DNA of 64,000 bases from positions 2,514,001-2,578,000 of the forward strand of contig NZ_JBCNKR010000006.1 of the NCBI RefSeq assembly GCF_039595935.1, in the 5' to 3' direction. Numbering within the stretch: position 1 is the stretch's first letter; every line of letters begins with the position of its first letter. The notes under the pieces are model-generated. The model was not told the origin of the DNA. It made no database searches and saw only the letters and a list, made by a program, of their open reading frames with translations. Below are positions 45,992-54,486 of this stretch, piece by piece. This DNA comes from Flavobacterium sp. (lineage in GTDB: Bacteria > Bacteroidota > Bacteroidia > Flavobacteriales > Flavobacteriaceae). The position numbers and the translations under genes were made by a program.

Positions 45992-46660
45992 TTATTTTAA
46001 ATTATAATTTCCTTCTGCCCATTTTTTGCTTGGTAAAAGCCATTCATCCAAAGCTTTGTACAGAAAACCATGTTTTAGATTTGTGTTGAGTTCGATTTCT
46101 TTGAAATGATTTATTTTGAGTTTTGAAGTTTCTTTTCGTTTAACTGCCGAAACGCCAAAAATATCTGATTTTTCGTAAATGGTTAAAATATTTCCACAGA
46201 AATTAATATCCGGAATTTCTTGAATATCAACATCTCTAAAACATCCAATAAAAACAAAATTCACATCAGGATTAGCCAAATAAGTCGAAACATACTGCGC
46301 AATATAACCACCTTTTGAAGTTCCGATAACGGTAATTTTGTTTGGTGAAACTCCTTTCTTCAAGAGATTTTTAATTTGTTTTACAATCTTTTTGGCGTAA
46401 TTTGAGGCATTTGTGTTTTTCTTTCTGATTTCGCTAAAAACTATAAAATTATCTTTTCTAAATGATGCCAGAATTTCGTTGTATTCGGCTTTTCCATATT
46501 CAGGATGTGCGGTGTTTAAATCATTTTCTTCAATAAATTTATTGTGTAGAAAGAAAATGTAACGCTGGTCTTTGTTTGATGTTTGAGTTTGCCCGAAACT
46601 TAATTGGCTGAATAGAAATGAGATTAAAAAAGTAAATAAAAACTTTGAGATTTGTTTCAT
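45992..46660 (-). CDS. exported alpha/beta hydrolase-like protein
   Basis: 222 residues with a signal peptide (LFTFLISFLFSQLSFGQ). Nucleophile elbow GTSKGG (Ser115) is typical of alpha/beta hydrolases. The C-terminus has GFLYKALDEWLLPSKKW with no clear catalytic-triad acid, but a His in LKHGFLY is a candidate base. Substrate unknown. It lies 11 bp downstream of the large membrane protein gene, so they may be co-transcribed. Confidence 0.75.
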   Translation of the reverse strand: MKQISKFLFTFLISFLFSQLSFGQTQTSNKDQRYIFFLHNKFIEENDLNTAHPEYGKAEYNEILASFRKDNFIVFSEIRKKNTNASNYAKKIVKQIKNLLKKGVSPNKITVIGTSKGGYIAQYVSTYLANPDVNFVFIGCFRDVDIQEIPDINFCGNILTIYEKSDIFGVSAVKRKETSKLKINHFKEIELNTNLKHGFLYKALDEWLLPSKKWAEGNYNLK

Positions 46661-46671
46661 AGAAATGTTTT

Positions 46672-48159
46672 TTATTTAGCTGATTGTTTTACAATTAATG
46701 GCTGCGGAGTGTCATTATAAAAACTCAAAACTTCTTCTGCCTCTTTTTTAGAAAGATATTCTAATTTGACGTTTTCTAAAGTTTCTTGAGAGCTCATCAT
46801 AGAACGAGATAAAATCAGTTTAAAAACTTCTTTCTTTTCATTTAGATTCTTTTTGTTTTTGTTGAGGTAACCTTTGTATGCTTCTGCCATCTGCATCCAG
46901 ATTTCGATTTCATTTTCGGGATGTGAATCTCTTTTAAAATCAGTTATCGTCTGCTCTAGACTGCTTTTATCAACTTCGGCAAAAATGGTATGAATAGTTT
47001 TGATTTTTTCAATTTGTTCCGGAGTTAATTCCGAAACAACTTCATTTAATTTAATATTTTCGGGATTGATTTTTATAGATTTTTCCTCTTTATTCTGGCA
47101 AGAAATAAACAGAACAAAAAATAGGAGATAAGCAAATCTTTTTTTTCCTGTAACACGATTAAAAAGATTTAGTATCAAAGGAAAAATTACAAAGCTTATC
47201 CAAATTATAAATTGTCTGGAAACAAACTCATAGTAGTAGTTCAAATAAAAAACAGAGCCTATTAAAACAATGCAAAATATAGAATCTAAATAATTTACCT
47301 GTTCTTCAGAATATCGGTCAATATGTTCGCTTTTTAGCTCTCGCACTTCTTCAAAATATCTTGAATTGAAAAACCTTTTCCATCTTGGAAGAAAACCAAT
47401 CAGCATCATGAAATTCTGAATCATATAAATGCTCGAAATTCCTAAAAGAAAATATTGAGCTGCAACGTATGCGCTTTGCAGGATGTAATCGGTATTAATA
47501 AATTGTTCGTTCTGATAAAGTCCGTTTAAATTGTCTATTGCAAAAAACATCATAATTATGGAACTCCAAATGCTTAAAATAAGTTTGTTTCTATCTGATA
47601 AATAGGTTTTTGTGAAAGCGTGAAAAAATGAAAACAGTGAAAATAAAATACCAATACCCATTAAGGTTTGAGAGATTATATTGTCAAAGTTGATAAAACC
47701 GTTATCAGCAACCCAATAAATCATGGCAATAGAGAGAAATAAGGTAACGCCTTCGGTTAATTTTGGAGTTATATTTCGTTCATTAAAAATGCGTGAATAA
47801 AGAACATAAAAAACAAAGAAAACAAAAGGCCAAAACGAAAGACTTCTGTCTAAAATAAAGCCAAGACTGCAATCTGAATCATCCACGACGGTGCATAAAA
47901 AATAACCAAGGCAAAATATAAAAATAAAAGAAAAGATTCCGATAAGAACGGATGTTGTCCATTTATTTGACATTCTTCTGCTTTCAAAAATTACTCCTGC
48001 AATTAATGCCAAAACCTGAAGAGAAACTAAATGTGTCCCGGAAGATTTGTGAATATAAAAATCATAACCTGCATAAATAATTAAAAATAAGATGAATAAA
48101 AAAAGGAAAGGGTTTTGATAAAACATTTTAGCCAGATTTTTTCTTATCGCAGTTAGCAT
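46672..48159 (-). CDS. multi-pass membrane protein with a lipoprotein-like C-terminal half
   Basis: 495 residues. The first 340 residues contain about nine to ten hydrophobic segments. The last segment (FAYLLFFVLFISC) ends at Cys353 followed by QNKEEKS, exactly like a lipoprotein signal sequence, and a charged helical domain (353-495) follows. No Met or alternative start precedes this stretch, so a separate lipoprotein gene is unlikely; a fusion is possible. No family is recognised. It starts the three-gene stretch between the DoxX and TlpA genes. Confidence 0.55.
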   Translation of the reverse strand: MLTAIRKNLAKMFYQNPFLFLFILFLIIYAGYDFYIHKSSGTHLVSLQVLALIAGVIFESRRMSNKWTTSVLIGIFSFIFIFCLGYFLCTVVDDSDCSLGFILDRSLSFWPFVFFVFYVLYSRIFNERNITPKLTEGVTLFLSIAMIYWVADNGFINFDNIISQTLMGIGILFSLFSFFHAFTKTYLSDRNKLILSIWSSIIMMFFAIDNLNGLYQNEQFINTDYILQSAYVAAQYFLLGISSIYMIQNFMMLIGFLPRWKRFFNSRYFEEVRELKSEHIDRYSEEQVNYLDSIFCIVLIGSVFYLNYYYEFVSRQFIIWISFVIFPLILNLFNRVTGKKRFAYLLFFVLFISCQNKEEKSIKINPENIKLNEVVSELTPEQIEKIKTIHTIFAEVDKSSLEQTITDFKRDSHPENEIEIWMQMAEAYKGYLNKNKKNLNEKKEVFKLILSRSMMSSQETLENVKLEYLSKKEAEEVLSFYNDTPQPLIVKQSAK

Positions 48160-48216
48160 TTTATTGGGGAGTTAGGTTTTTAGTTAGATTTTAGTTTGGG
48201 TTTATTTTCAAAAAAT

Positions 48217-48253
48217 AACGCCAATATATCTAAAAAAAAAGAATATTGGCGTT
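48217..48253 (-). terminator. terminator after DoxX gene
   Basis: AACGCCAATAT (48217-48227) and ATATTGGCGTT (48243-48253) form a perfect 11-bp stem with an A-rich loop. The gap lies between the minus-strand DoxX gene (ends 48275) and the membrane protein gene (starts 48159). It may insulate them. Confidence 0.85.
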
Positions 48254-48274
48254 CTTTATATTGTTTTTGATTTT

Positions 48275-49396
48275 TTAAAGACCGTAAGCTACATCAGACA
48301 GTTTTAAATCATCAATATCGTTGTAATGCACTTTTTGAGCTATTGTTCCTTTGTGTATTACTACAATACTTGGATTTGCTCTTTCGATTGTTTTTAAAGC
48401 AGTTGCATCGCAGAAATAAAAATCAGTATCTAAATTGTATTGTTTTTTTGCTTTTGCAATTTCCTCTGCGCCAGATGCTGTCATACCAATTACTTTATAT
48501 CCTTTTGCTTTAGCATCTGCAGAAACTTTTGCTAATTTTTTCATTCCTTCAGGGTTTGATAAAGCCAGATCATAAGTTACAAAAACTAATAATTTTGGTT
48601 CTTTTAATAACTCTTCTTTATAGTCAGAATCATCTTTTGTCATTGTAAAATCATGAATTGGCGGTACATAACCTTCTGTAATTACTTTGTCTTTTCGGTC
48701 AACAAAAGTGGCACCTTCCGGAATATTCATTAAATCTTTTTCGGTAAATTCTTTATCAACGCCGTTTACTTTGTAAATAAAGATCATTTCAACTACTGAT
48801 TTTGGAGCGCCTTCCGGAATTTCCATTCCTTTTTCGATATTCGTTCCTACTTTATAAGGACGGAAATCTTTTATCGGATTGTGGTTTAAAACCCAATAAG
48901 CCATAATAGCGCACAAAGTTACGCTTACAATAGTTATGGCATTTGTTATCGTATTTGAAAACAATGGTTTTACTAATTTTTGATTGATGAATAATATCAA
49001 AATAAAGAATAATAAAACAACATCTTTTGTAAATGACTGCCAAGGCGTTAAGTGTAAAGCATCGCCAAAACATCCGCAGTCTTTTACCACATCAAAATAA
49101 GCAGAGTAGAAAGTAAGGAATGTAAAGAAAACAATTAAAAGTAAAAGTGCCCAAATGGTTGTTTTTGCTTTGTAACCAACTAAAAGCATTACACCTAAAA
49201 CAACTTCCAGAATAACTAAAAAGATAGCTAATCCTAAAGCCAAAGGCTCCAGAAAAGGCATATTGAAAACGGGCTCGCTAAAATATTCGGCTAATTTATA
49301 CGAGAAACCAACTGGATCATTCAGTTTTATTAATCCGGAAATTATAAATAATACACCAACAAATAGTCGGGAGAATTGGGTAATAATGTTTTTCAT
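48275..49396 (-). CDS. BT_3928-type DoxX/MauE-like membrane protein with C-terminal thioredoxin-like part
   Basis: 373 residues from the ATG at 49394-49396; an earlier in-frame ATG at 49423 is possible. The N-terminal half has four transmembrane helices (about 5-30, 45-75, 80-105, 115-140) of the DoxX/MauE type: SRLFVGVLFIISGLIKLNDP. The C-terminal half (about 215-373) looks like a thioredoxin-like module (LLVFVTYDLALSNPEGM). This is the BT_3928-like family, found beside TpiA and TlpA genes in Bacteroidota; the precise role is unknown but probably concerns envelope redox control. Confidence 0.82.
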   Translation of the reverse strand: MKNIITQFSRLFVGVLFIISGLIKLNDPVGFSYKLAEYFSEPVFNMPFLEPLALGLAIFLVILEVVLGVMLLVGYKAKTTIWALLLLIVFFTFLTFYSAYFDVVKDCGCFGDALHLTPWQSFTKDVVLLFFILILFINQKLVKPLFSNTITNAITIVSVTLCAIMAYWVLNHNPIKDFRPYKVGTNIEKGMEIPEGAPKSVVEMIFIYKVNGVDKEFTEKDLMNIPEGATFVDRKDKVITEGYVPPIHDFTMTKDDSDYKEELLKEPKLLVFVTYDLALSNPEGMKKLAKVSADAKAKGYKVIGMTASGAEEIAKAKKQYNLDTDFYFCDATALKTIERANPSIVVIHKGTIAQKVHYNDIDDLKLSDVAYGL

Positions 49397-49419
49397 GTTG
49401 TATAGAATTGGGTTAAATC

Positions 49420-49477
49420 CCAAATTTTAAATTCCAAAATCCAAGTTTAGCATTGGAATTTGGAATTTAAAATTTGG
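49420..49477. repeat. 24-of-25 bp inverted repeat
   Basis: Arms 49420-49444 and 49453-49477 pair with one mismatch, and are built of repeated CCAAATT/AATTTGG words. It lies between the DUF1599 stop (49482) and the DoxX start (49396), so it can form a hairpin on either strand. Confidence 0.75.
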
Positions 49478-49481
49478 AATT

Positions 49482-50024
49482 TTATTTAGTAATAGGATTT
49501 AAAATCAGAGCAAAAACAGAATAATTAATCATATCCTGATAATTGGCATCAATTCCTTCAGAAACTATTGTTTTTCCTTTATTATCTTCAATTTGTTTTA
49601 CGCGAAGCAGTTTTTGCAAAATCAAATCGGTTAAAGAGCTTACACGCATATCACGCCAGGCTTCTCCGTAATCATGGTTTTTAGCTTCCATTAAATCTTT
49701 GGTAAGCTTTACTTTAGCATCATACAATTCCGTCGCTTTTTCAACGTCAAGATCCGGCTGATCTACAACACCTAATTCCAGCTGAATCAAAGCCATAATA
49801 GAATAATTGATGATTCCGATAAATTCTCCTTTTTCATCTTCATCAACTTTACGGACATCATTTTCTTGTAAACTTCTAATTCTTTGTGCTTTTATGAAAA
49901 TCTGATCCGTGAGCGATGGCAATCTTAAAATTCTCCACGCACTGCCGTAATCTTTCATTTTATTGATAAATAAAGTTCTGCAGATTGCAATAACATTATC
50001 AAATTCTTGGGAAGTATTCTTCAT
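49482..50024 (-). CDS. DUF1599 protein with internal duplication
   Basis: 180 residues. Two similar halves are visible: MKDYGSAWRILRLPSLTDQI near residue 23 and NHDYGEAWRDMRVSSLTDLI near residue 115, each followed by helices rich in Arg and Lys. DUF1599 is a nucleotide-pyrophosphohydrolase-like helical family of unknown function. It lies divergently from folP, separated by 215 bp that include five AACTTGAAAC words, and upstream of DoxX, as is common in Bacteroidota. Confidence 0.85.
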   Translation of the reverse strand: MKNTSQEFDNVIAICRTLFINKMKDYGSAWRILRLPSLTDQIFIKAQRIRSLQENDVRKVDEDEKGEFIGIINYSIMALIQLELGVVDQPDLDVEKATELYDAKVKLTKDLMEAKNHDYGEAWRDMRVSSLTDLILQKLLRVKQIEDNKGKTIVSEGIDANYQDMINYSVFALILNPITK

Positions 50025-50079
50025 TTATATGCTGTATATTTGCTAAAATTTCTTCAAAAATAAGGATAATTTTTTTAGA

Positions 50080-50236
50080 GTTTCAAGTTTGAGGTTTTCT
50101 TTGTTCCAAGTTTTTTCTAAACAAATTGTTAACGCTGTAACTTGAAACTGAAAAATGTTTCAGGTTCTAGGTTTCAAGTTCCCAAACTTGTCTAATCTGC
50201 ATTAACTTGAAACATTAAACAAATAAAACTTGAAAC
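50080..50236. repeat. five AACTTGAAAC words in the folP/DUF1599 gap
   Basis: AACTTGAAAC is at 50139, 50204 and 50227, and its complement GTTTCAAGTT at 50080 and 50171. No other gene features are seen in the gap. The last copy ends 4 bp before the folP ATG. Confidence 0.6.
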
Positions 50237-50239
50237 AAA

Positions 50240-51082
50240 ATGTTTATTAACTGCAAAGGCAAACTTATAGATTTATCGATTCCTAAAGTAATGGGAATTT
50301 TAAATGTTACGCCAAATTCTTTTTTTGACGGAGGAAAATATAAAAACGAAGACGAGATTATTTCACAAGTTGATAAAATGCTTTCTGAAGGAGCAACATT
50401 TATCGATATTGGTGCTTATTCCAGCAAACCCAGTGCAGAATTTGTTTCGGAACAGGAAGAAATCGACCGAATTGTTCCGGCAATAGAATTGATTTTAAAG
50501 CATTTTCCAGAAACTTTATTGTCAATTGATACTTTTAGAGCTGAGGTTGCCAAAGCAAGTATAGAAAGCGGCGCCGCAATTATAAACGATATTGCTGCGG
50601 GAGAACTGGATGATAAAATGTTTGATGTTATAGCTCAATACAATGTTCCGTACATTATGATGCACATGCGAGGCAATCCGCAGACCATGCAGAGTTTGAC
50701 ACAATACGATGACATTGTAAAAGAAATACTTTTCTATTTTTCTGAAAAAGTAAAAAAAGCAAGAGCTTTAGGAATCAACGATTTGATTTTGGATCCCGGT
50801 TTTGGTTTTGCCAAAACAACCGATCAAAATTATGAAGTAATGCAGAAAATGGAACTTTTTAACGAATTAGAATTGCCTGTTTTAGCTGGAATTTCCAGAA
50901 AATCTATGATTTATAAAACGCTTGATATTACCCCTCAGGAAGCTTTAAACGGAACTACTTTTCTTAATACGATTGCTTTGATGAAAGGGGCAAAGATTCT
51001 TCGAGTTCACGATGTAAAAGAAGCGGTGGAATGTGTTACTTTGTTTAATAAATTGAATTTTAATAATAATTTAAACGTATAG
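50240..51082 (+). CDS. folP: dihydropteroate synthase
   Basis: 280 residues. The pterin-binding barrel shows VMGILNVTPNSFFDGGKY, GATFIDIGAYSSKPSAEF, LSIDTFRAEVA, IINDIAAGE, MMHMRGNPQTM and LILDPGFGFAKTTDQN. It joins 7,8-dihydropterin pyrophosphate to p-aminobenzoate in folate synthesis, and is the sulfonamide target. It is divergent from DUF1599 and followed by a long hairpin (51084-51185). Confidence 0.97.
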   Translation: MFINCKGKLIDLSIPKVMGILNVTPNSFFDGGKYKNEDEIISQVDKMLSEGATFIDIGAYSSKPSAEFVSEQEEIDRIVPAIELILKHFPETLLSIDTFRAEVAKASIESGAAIINDIAAGELDDKMFDVIAQYNVPYIMMHMRGNPQTMQSLTQYDDIVKEILFYFSEKVKKARALGINDLILDPGFGFAKTTDQNYEVMQKMELFNELELPVLAGISRKSMIYKTLDITPQEALNGTTFLNTIALMKGAKILRVHDVKEAVECVTLFNKLNFNNNLNV

Positions 51083-51083
51083 C

Positions 51084-51185
51084 TTGTCATTCTGACGAAG
51101 GAAGAATCTTCGCAAGTAACTCTACAAAGTAAAGCCAATCTTTGTAGATTCTGCAACGAAGATTCTTCCTTCGTCAGAATGACAA
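51084..51185. repeat. 102-bp hairpin repeat with 29-bp perfect arms
   Basis: The arms 51084-51112 and 51157-51185 are perfect complements. An inner stem, TCTACAAAG (51121-51129) with CTTTGTAGA (51140-51148), lies in the loop. It sits just after folP. The outer word TGTCATTCTGACGAAGGAAG is of a kind I recall from many Bacteroidota intergenic regions. Confidence 0.85.
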
Positions 51186-51212
51186 ACTTTGAGGAATATA
51201 TAAAAAATAAAC

Positions 51213-51845
51213 ATGAAATATTTCACTTTAATCATTGCTTTCCTTCTCTTTTCCTGCGGAAAAAAAGAAGAAGTTTTACTTCCAAAATCAAACGTTACAA
51301 TTGTAAAAGACGTTAAAGATCATTCTCCAGTTTATATCTTTTTTAAAGTTAAAGGTAAAGACACCATTGCCGATTTAAACCGAAAAAATGCTATCATTTC
51401 GACGAATTGGATTCTGAATATAGACAAGCGTCTTCCGTTGAAGTTAGCGATTCCGGAGGTAATGAAAATGCAGGATAAAAAGCGAAATGAAAAAATGCAT
51501 CAAAATGAAGAATCTGAAAATTACTATTCTTATGCAGATTCAATCGGAAAGAATTTAGCTTTTCTGCCTTTTACAAAAGTGTATTATAAAATGGAGAAAC
51601 CCAAAGTAGGAAGCTTTGTAGTTTATTTTAGAAAAGGGAAAAAACAGGCTTTTATTGGGAATACCGAAATAAAAATAGCGGATATATTAAAGCTTTTTTA
51701 CAGCATAAAATTTGAAAGAGTACCAGATTTGGTGTTTCTATTTGATAAGGATATGACTTATGGAGAATATCTCCAATACAAGATCTTATTGCAAAAAGAT
51801 GTGACTTATAACCTCGATAAACTTCCTGTAGAATACATTTTTTAA
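51213..51845 (+). CDS. lipoprotein, unrecognised
   Basis: 210 residues with a lipobox LLFSC (Cys15) followed by GKKEE. The mature chain is alpha/beta with many Lys residues and no recognised motif. It is 28 bp after the hairpin repeat and is convergent with rlmH. Confidence 0.6.
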   Translation: MKYFTLIIAFLLFSCGKKEEVLLPKSNVTIVKDVKDHSPVYIFFKVKGKDTIADLNRKNAIISTNWILNIDKRLPLKLAIPEVMKMQDKKRNEKMHQNEESENYYSYADSIGKNLAFLPFTKVYYKMEKPKVGSFVVYFRKGKKQAFIGNTEIKIADILKLFYSIKFERVPDLVFLFDKDMTYGEYLQYKILLQKDVTYNLDKLPVEYIF

Positions 51846-51846
51846 A

Positions 51847-51901
51847 ATTTGAACCTTTTAAAAAAACTTTGAACCTTTGTTCCTCTGAGCCTTTGTCTCT
51901 T
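51847..51901. repeat. low-complexity CTTTGAACCTTTG word repeat
   Basis: Repeated words TTTGAACCTT, TTTGTTCCTCTGAGCC and TTTGTCTCTT lie in the gap between the lipoprotein stop and the rlmH stop. They resemble the words at 54350-54486. Confidence 0.5.
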
Positions 51902-51909
51902 AAAAAAAT

Positions 51910-52383
51910 CTACTGATGATGATAAGGCTCATTACGTAAAATTGTAAATCCGCGATATAATTGTTCGATAAAAAACAAACGAACCATTTGATGCGAAAAT
52001 GTCATCAGCGAAAGCGAAACTTTTCCCTGCGCTTTTTTATAAACCGTTTCAGAAAAACCGTAAGGACCGCCAATTACATATACTAGAGTTTTAACACCAG
52101 AATTCATTTTCTTTTGTAATTCTTCAGAGAAACCAACGCTGGAGAACGTTTTTCCGTTTTCATCCAATAAAATCAATTGATCGGTTGCTGAAAGTTTCGA
52201 TAAAATTAGTTCGCCTTCTTTTTCTTTTTGCTGGCTTTCAGATAAGTTTTTTACGTTTTTGATATCAGGAATTATTTCCAAATCAAATTTGATGTAAAAA
52301 GACAAACGTTTGGTGTAATCGTCAATCAAAGTTTGAAGCGATTTATTATCCGTTTTGCCTATTGCGATAATTTTGATGTTCAT
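51910..52383 (-). CDS. rlmH: 23S rRNA pseudouridine1915-N3 methyltransferase
   Basis: 157 residues, normal length. The SPOUT knot is marked by LVYVIGGPYGFSETVYK and the C-terminal LSLMTFSHQMVRLFFIEQLY, RGFTILRNEPYHHQ. RlmH methylates pseudouridine 1915 in helix 69 at the ribosomal subunit interface. It is a single gene between two hairpin regions. Confidence 0.95.
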   Translation of the reverse strand: MNIKIIAIGKTDNKSLQTLIDDYTKRLSFYIKFDLEIIPDIKNVKNLSESQQKEKEGELILSKLSATDQLILLDENGKTFSSVGFSEELQKKMNSGVKTLVYVIGGPYGFSETVYKKAQGKVSLSLMTFSHQMVRLFFIEQLYRGFTILRNEPYHHQ

Positions 52384-52397
52384 TATTTTTTCTTTTA

Positions 52398-52468
52398 GCC
52401 ACAGATTTCACAGATTAAAAAGGATTTTTTATTAAATCTAATCTGTGTTAATCCGTGTAATCTGTGGC
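52398..52468. repeat. inverted repeat of ACAGATT/AATCTGTG words
   Basis: GCCACAGATTTCACAGATTA (52398-52417) faces TAATCTGTG, TAATCCGTG and TAATCTGTGGC (52439-52468). The left arm contains two and the right arm three near-identical 10-nt words. It lies between rlmH and the ABM gene. Confidence 0.8.
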
Positions 52469-52477
52469 AAATAAAAT

Positions 52478-52780
52478 CTATTTTTTATTTTCGAAAACAG
52501 TTTCGAAATGTTCTACAATTGGAAACGGTTCGTAATAATGATGTAAAATCTTTTTCCATTCCAGATACGCTTCAGATGTTCTAAAGCCTACTGTATGATC
52601 TTCCAGCGTATTCCAGTCAACTAACAAAAGATATTTGTTTTCGATTTCCAGACATTTTTCTAAACGATGTCCTAAATAACCATCAATTGATGAAATGTAC
52701 TGACTCGCTTTTGCAAAATCAGCTTCAAATTGATGAGCTAATTCTGGTTTAACGTAAAGAAATGCGGCTTCAAGAATCAT
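52478..52780 (-). CDS. antibiotic biosynthesis monooxygenase (ABM)-domain protein
   Basis: 100 residues with the ferredoxin-like ABM fold: MILEAAFLYVKPELAHQFEA at the N-terminus, YLLLVDWNTLEDHTVGFR in the middle, and HHYYEPFPIVEHF at the end. Members are small heme-free monooxygenases or quinol-binding proteins; the role is unknown. Flanked by hairpin repeats at both ends. Confidence 0.8.
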   Translation of the reverse strand: MILEAAFLYVKPELAHQFEADFAKASQYISSIDGYLGHRLEKCLEIENKYLLLVDWNTLEDHTVGFRTSEAYLEWKKILHHYYEPFPIVEHFETVFENKK

Positions 52781-52801
52781 ATAAACGAATTTTATCTGCT
52801 T

Positions 52802-52850
52802 AATCTGCCAAATCTGCGAGAGTAAATTTTTCCCGCAGATTTAGCAGATT
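52802..52850. repeat. inverted repeat of AATCTGC words
   Basis: AATCTGCCAAATCTGCG (52802-52818) pairs with CGCAGATTTAGCAGATT (52834-52850), 16 of 17 bp. It is upstream of the ABM gene and downstream of the adenosine deaminase-like gene. Confidence 0.75.
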
Positions 52851-52869
52851 TGGCTGATTTTATTTTTTA

Positions 52870-54285
52870 CTAGTTTTTAGAAAACTTCGCTTCAAAAGTT
52901 TTAAAACGATTATCTAAATCTTTCATTAGTTGTTTTTTAACTGATGCATCTTGGATGAAACTGTAATTGATGCTGTTGTAAACGTATTTTTTGATTGTTT
53001 CGTAATTCACATCAGGATATCTTTTTGCCAATAAAACATATTGTTCGGTCATGTTGCTTCTTAAAATTCCCGCATCATCGGTACTGATTACAATTGGGAC
53101 ATTAAAATCTTTATAAAGCGTAAACGGATGTCTATTTTCTTTTACTTTCAAAATGAATTCATTACTCGCCAAATTGATTTCAATCGGAATATTTTTTTGA
53201 GCCATATATTTCAACAAATCATACGAATTGGCTTCGTAAGCCATATCAACTCCGTGACCAATTCTGTTTGCGCCGGCTACGTAAATTGCATCGTTAATAT
53301 GCCATGTTAAATCTTCCGGCTGAACTAAACCTAAAGTTAGTTCACCTGCATGAAGCGTATATTTTACGTCAGGGAATTTCGAATGGCAGTATTTAAACAT
53401 CACCATATGAAGCCAATAGTCTTTCATAGAAGTCTTTCCATGTTCTGGAGAAACGATATTTACGCCTGCAGTTAATTTGCTTTCGCTTGACGAAATAAAA
53501 GCAATAACAAGATTTTTAAACAAGTCGACAGGTTCCATAAAACGAAGCACAAAATTTTGATAACGCATAGTAAAGCGTTCATCGTCCATTTTTAAATCTT
53601 TGTGAAGTTTCGCCAAAAAGTTGTTATTAAAATCATCGGCATATTTTTTAGCGTCTTTTTTCTGAATGGCTTTATACAAATCATCCAAAAGTTTCAAAAC
53701 AGCTTTTTCGTCTTTTTGACTGGCTGCCTGACGAAGATTTGTATTGAAATCGGCCAAATCAGAAACATTCATATTACACGGAATAGTTGATAATTGTGTT
53801 TCGATATAACTTACATTTTCGGAAATGGCACGCTTTTTTAACTCCAGCATTCCTTCGGCAAAATGACCTGAAATTGTCGGTTCAAATTTCATAAACGAAT
53901 CAAAAAACAAATCATCAGAAGGAACAGAACCATTATAATCTTTAGCCGACCAAGTCTGCATGATTTGCTGTTGGTAATAATCCAGTTTTTCGAGTTTTTT
54001 TATACTATCGAAATTTATCCAGTTTCCTTTTTCAGGTTTTGTTTTTGAAACCGCCATAGTTTCTAAATTCAAATAAAAGTTTTCTGCAACGGCTCTTTCT
54101 AAAAGCGGTTCTGCATAAACTGATCCTGAAAAATGGTGGTGTAAATCGCCTCCTTTAGGCATTTGTTGAAAAAAAGCTGTTAAGAGAGCTTCGTTATTTC
54201 TGATTTTTTCTAAATAACTCTCAGCTGATTGAGAAAAGCCGATTTGTGCTATAAAAATACAGAAAAGCGTAATTATCCTTGTCAT
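52870..54285 (-). CDS. exported adenosine deaminase-like (ADGF-type) protein
   Basis: 471 residues with a signal peptide (IITLFCIFIAQIGFSQ). The deaminase barrel starts with GGDLHHHFSGSVYAEPLL, giving two zinc-binding His. LHAGELTLG has the third His and the catalytic Glu, HGVDMAYEA lies near the active site, and STDDAGI is the last zinc ligand Asp. The long insert between the first motif and LHAGE, plus the export signal, resemble the ADGF group. It would deaminate adenosine or a related nucleoside in the periplasm. It is transcribed alone. Confidence 0.88.
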   Translation of the reverse strand: MTRIITLFCIFIAQIGFSQSAESYLEKIRNNEALLTAFFQQMPKGGDLHHHFSGSVYAEPLLERAVAENFYLNLETMAVSKTKPEKGNWINFDSIKKLEKLDYYQQQIMQTWSAKDYNGSVPSDDLFFDSFMKFEPTISGHFAEGMLELKKRAISENVSYIETQLSTIPCNMNVSDLADFNTNLRQAASQKDEKAVLKLLDDLYKAIQKKDAKKYADDFNNNFLAKLHKDLKMDDERFTMRYQNFVLRFMEPVDLFKNLVIAFISSSESKLTAGVNIVSPEHGKTSMKDYWLHMVMFKYCHSKFPDVKYTLHAGELTLGLVQPEDLTWHINDAIYVAGANRIGHGVDMAYEANSYDLLKYMAQKNIPIEINLASNEFILKVKENRHPFTLYKDFNVPIVISTDDAGILRSNMTEQYVLLAKRYPDVNYETIKKYVYNSINYSFIQDASVKKQLMKDLDNRFKTFEAKFSKN

Positions 54286-54349
54286 ACTCTAAGTTTAAAT
54301 TACGCGCAAATATACGAGTTTTCGGAGAAATTTGAAAATTAGTTTTTTG

Positions 54350-54486
54350 AAGAGACAAAGTGACATAGGTGCAAAGAAACAGAGTAACAAAGTTTTTAAA
54401 GAAATGATTAAATAAAAAAAGACGCACTGCCGTGCGTCTCAACGTTAAAACCTTTGTAGCTTTGTCTCTTTGTCACTTTGTCTCTT
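54350..54486. repeat. word-repeat arms (CTTTGTCTCTT type) around a terminator
   Basis: AAGAGACAAAGTGACA onward (54350-54398) and its loose complement, CTTTGTCTCTTTGTCACTT (in 54445-54486), enclose a perfect hairpin at 54421-54438. The repeats are built from 8-9 nt words. Confidence 0.6.
54414..54438 (-). terminator. terminator of the pirin-OsmC-GNAT operon
   Basis: GACGCAC (54421-54427) pairs with GTGCGTC (54432-54438), and the T-run on the minus strand lies at 54414-54420. Confidence 0.85.
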
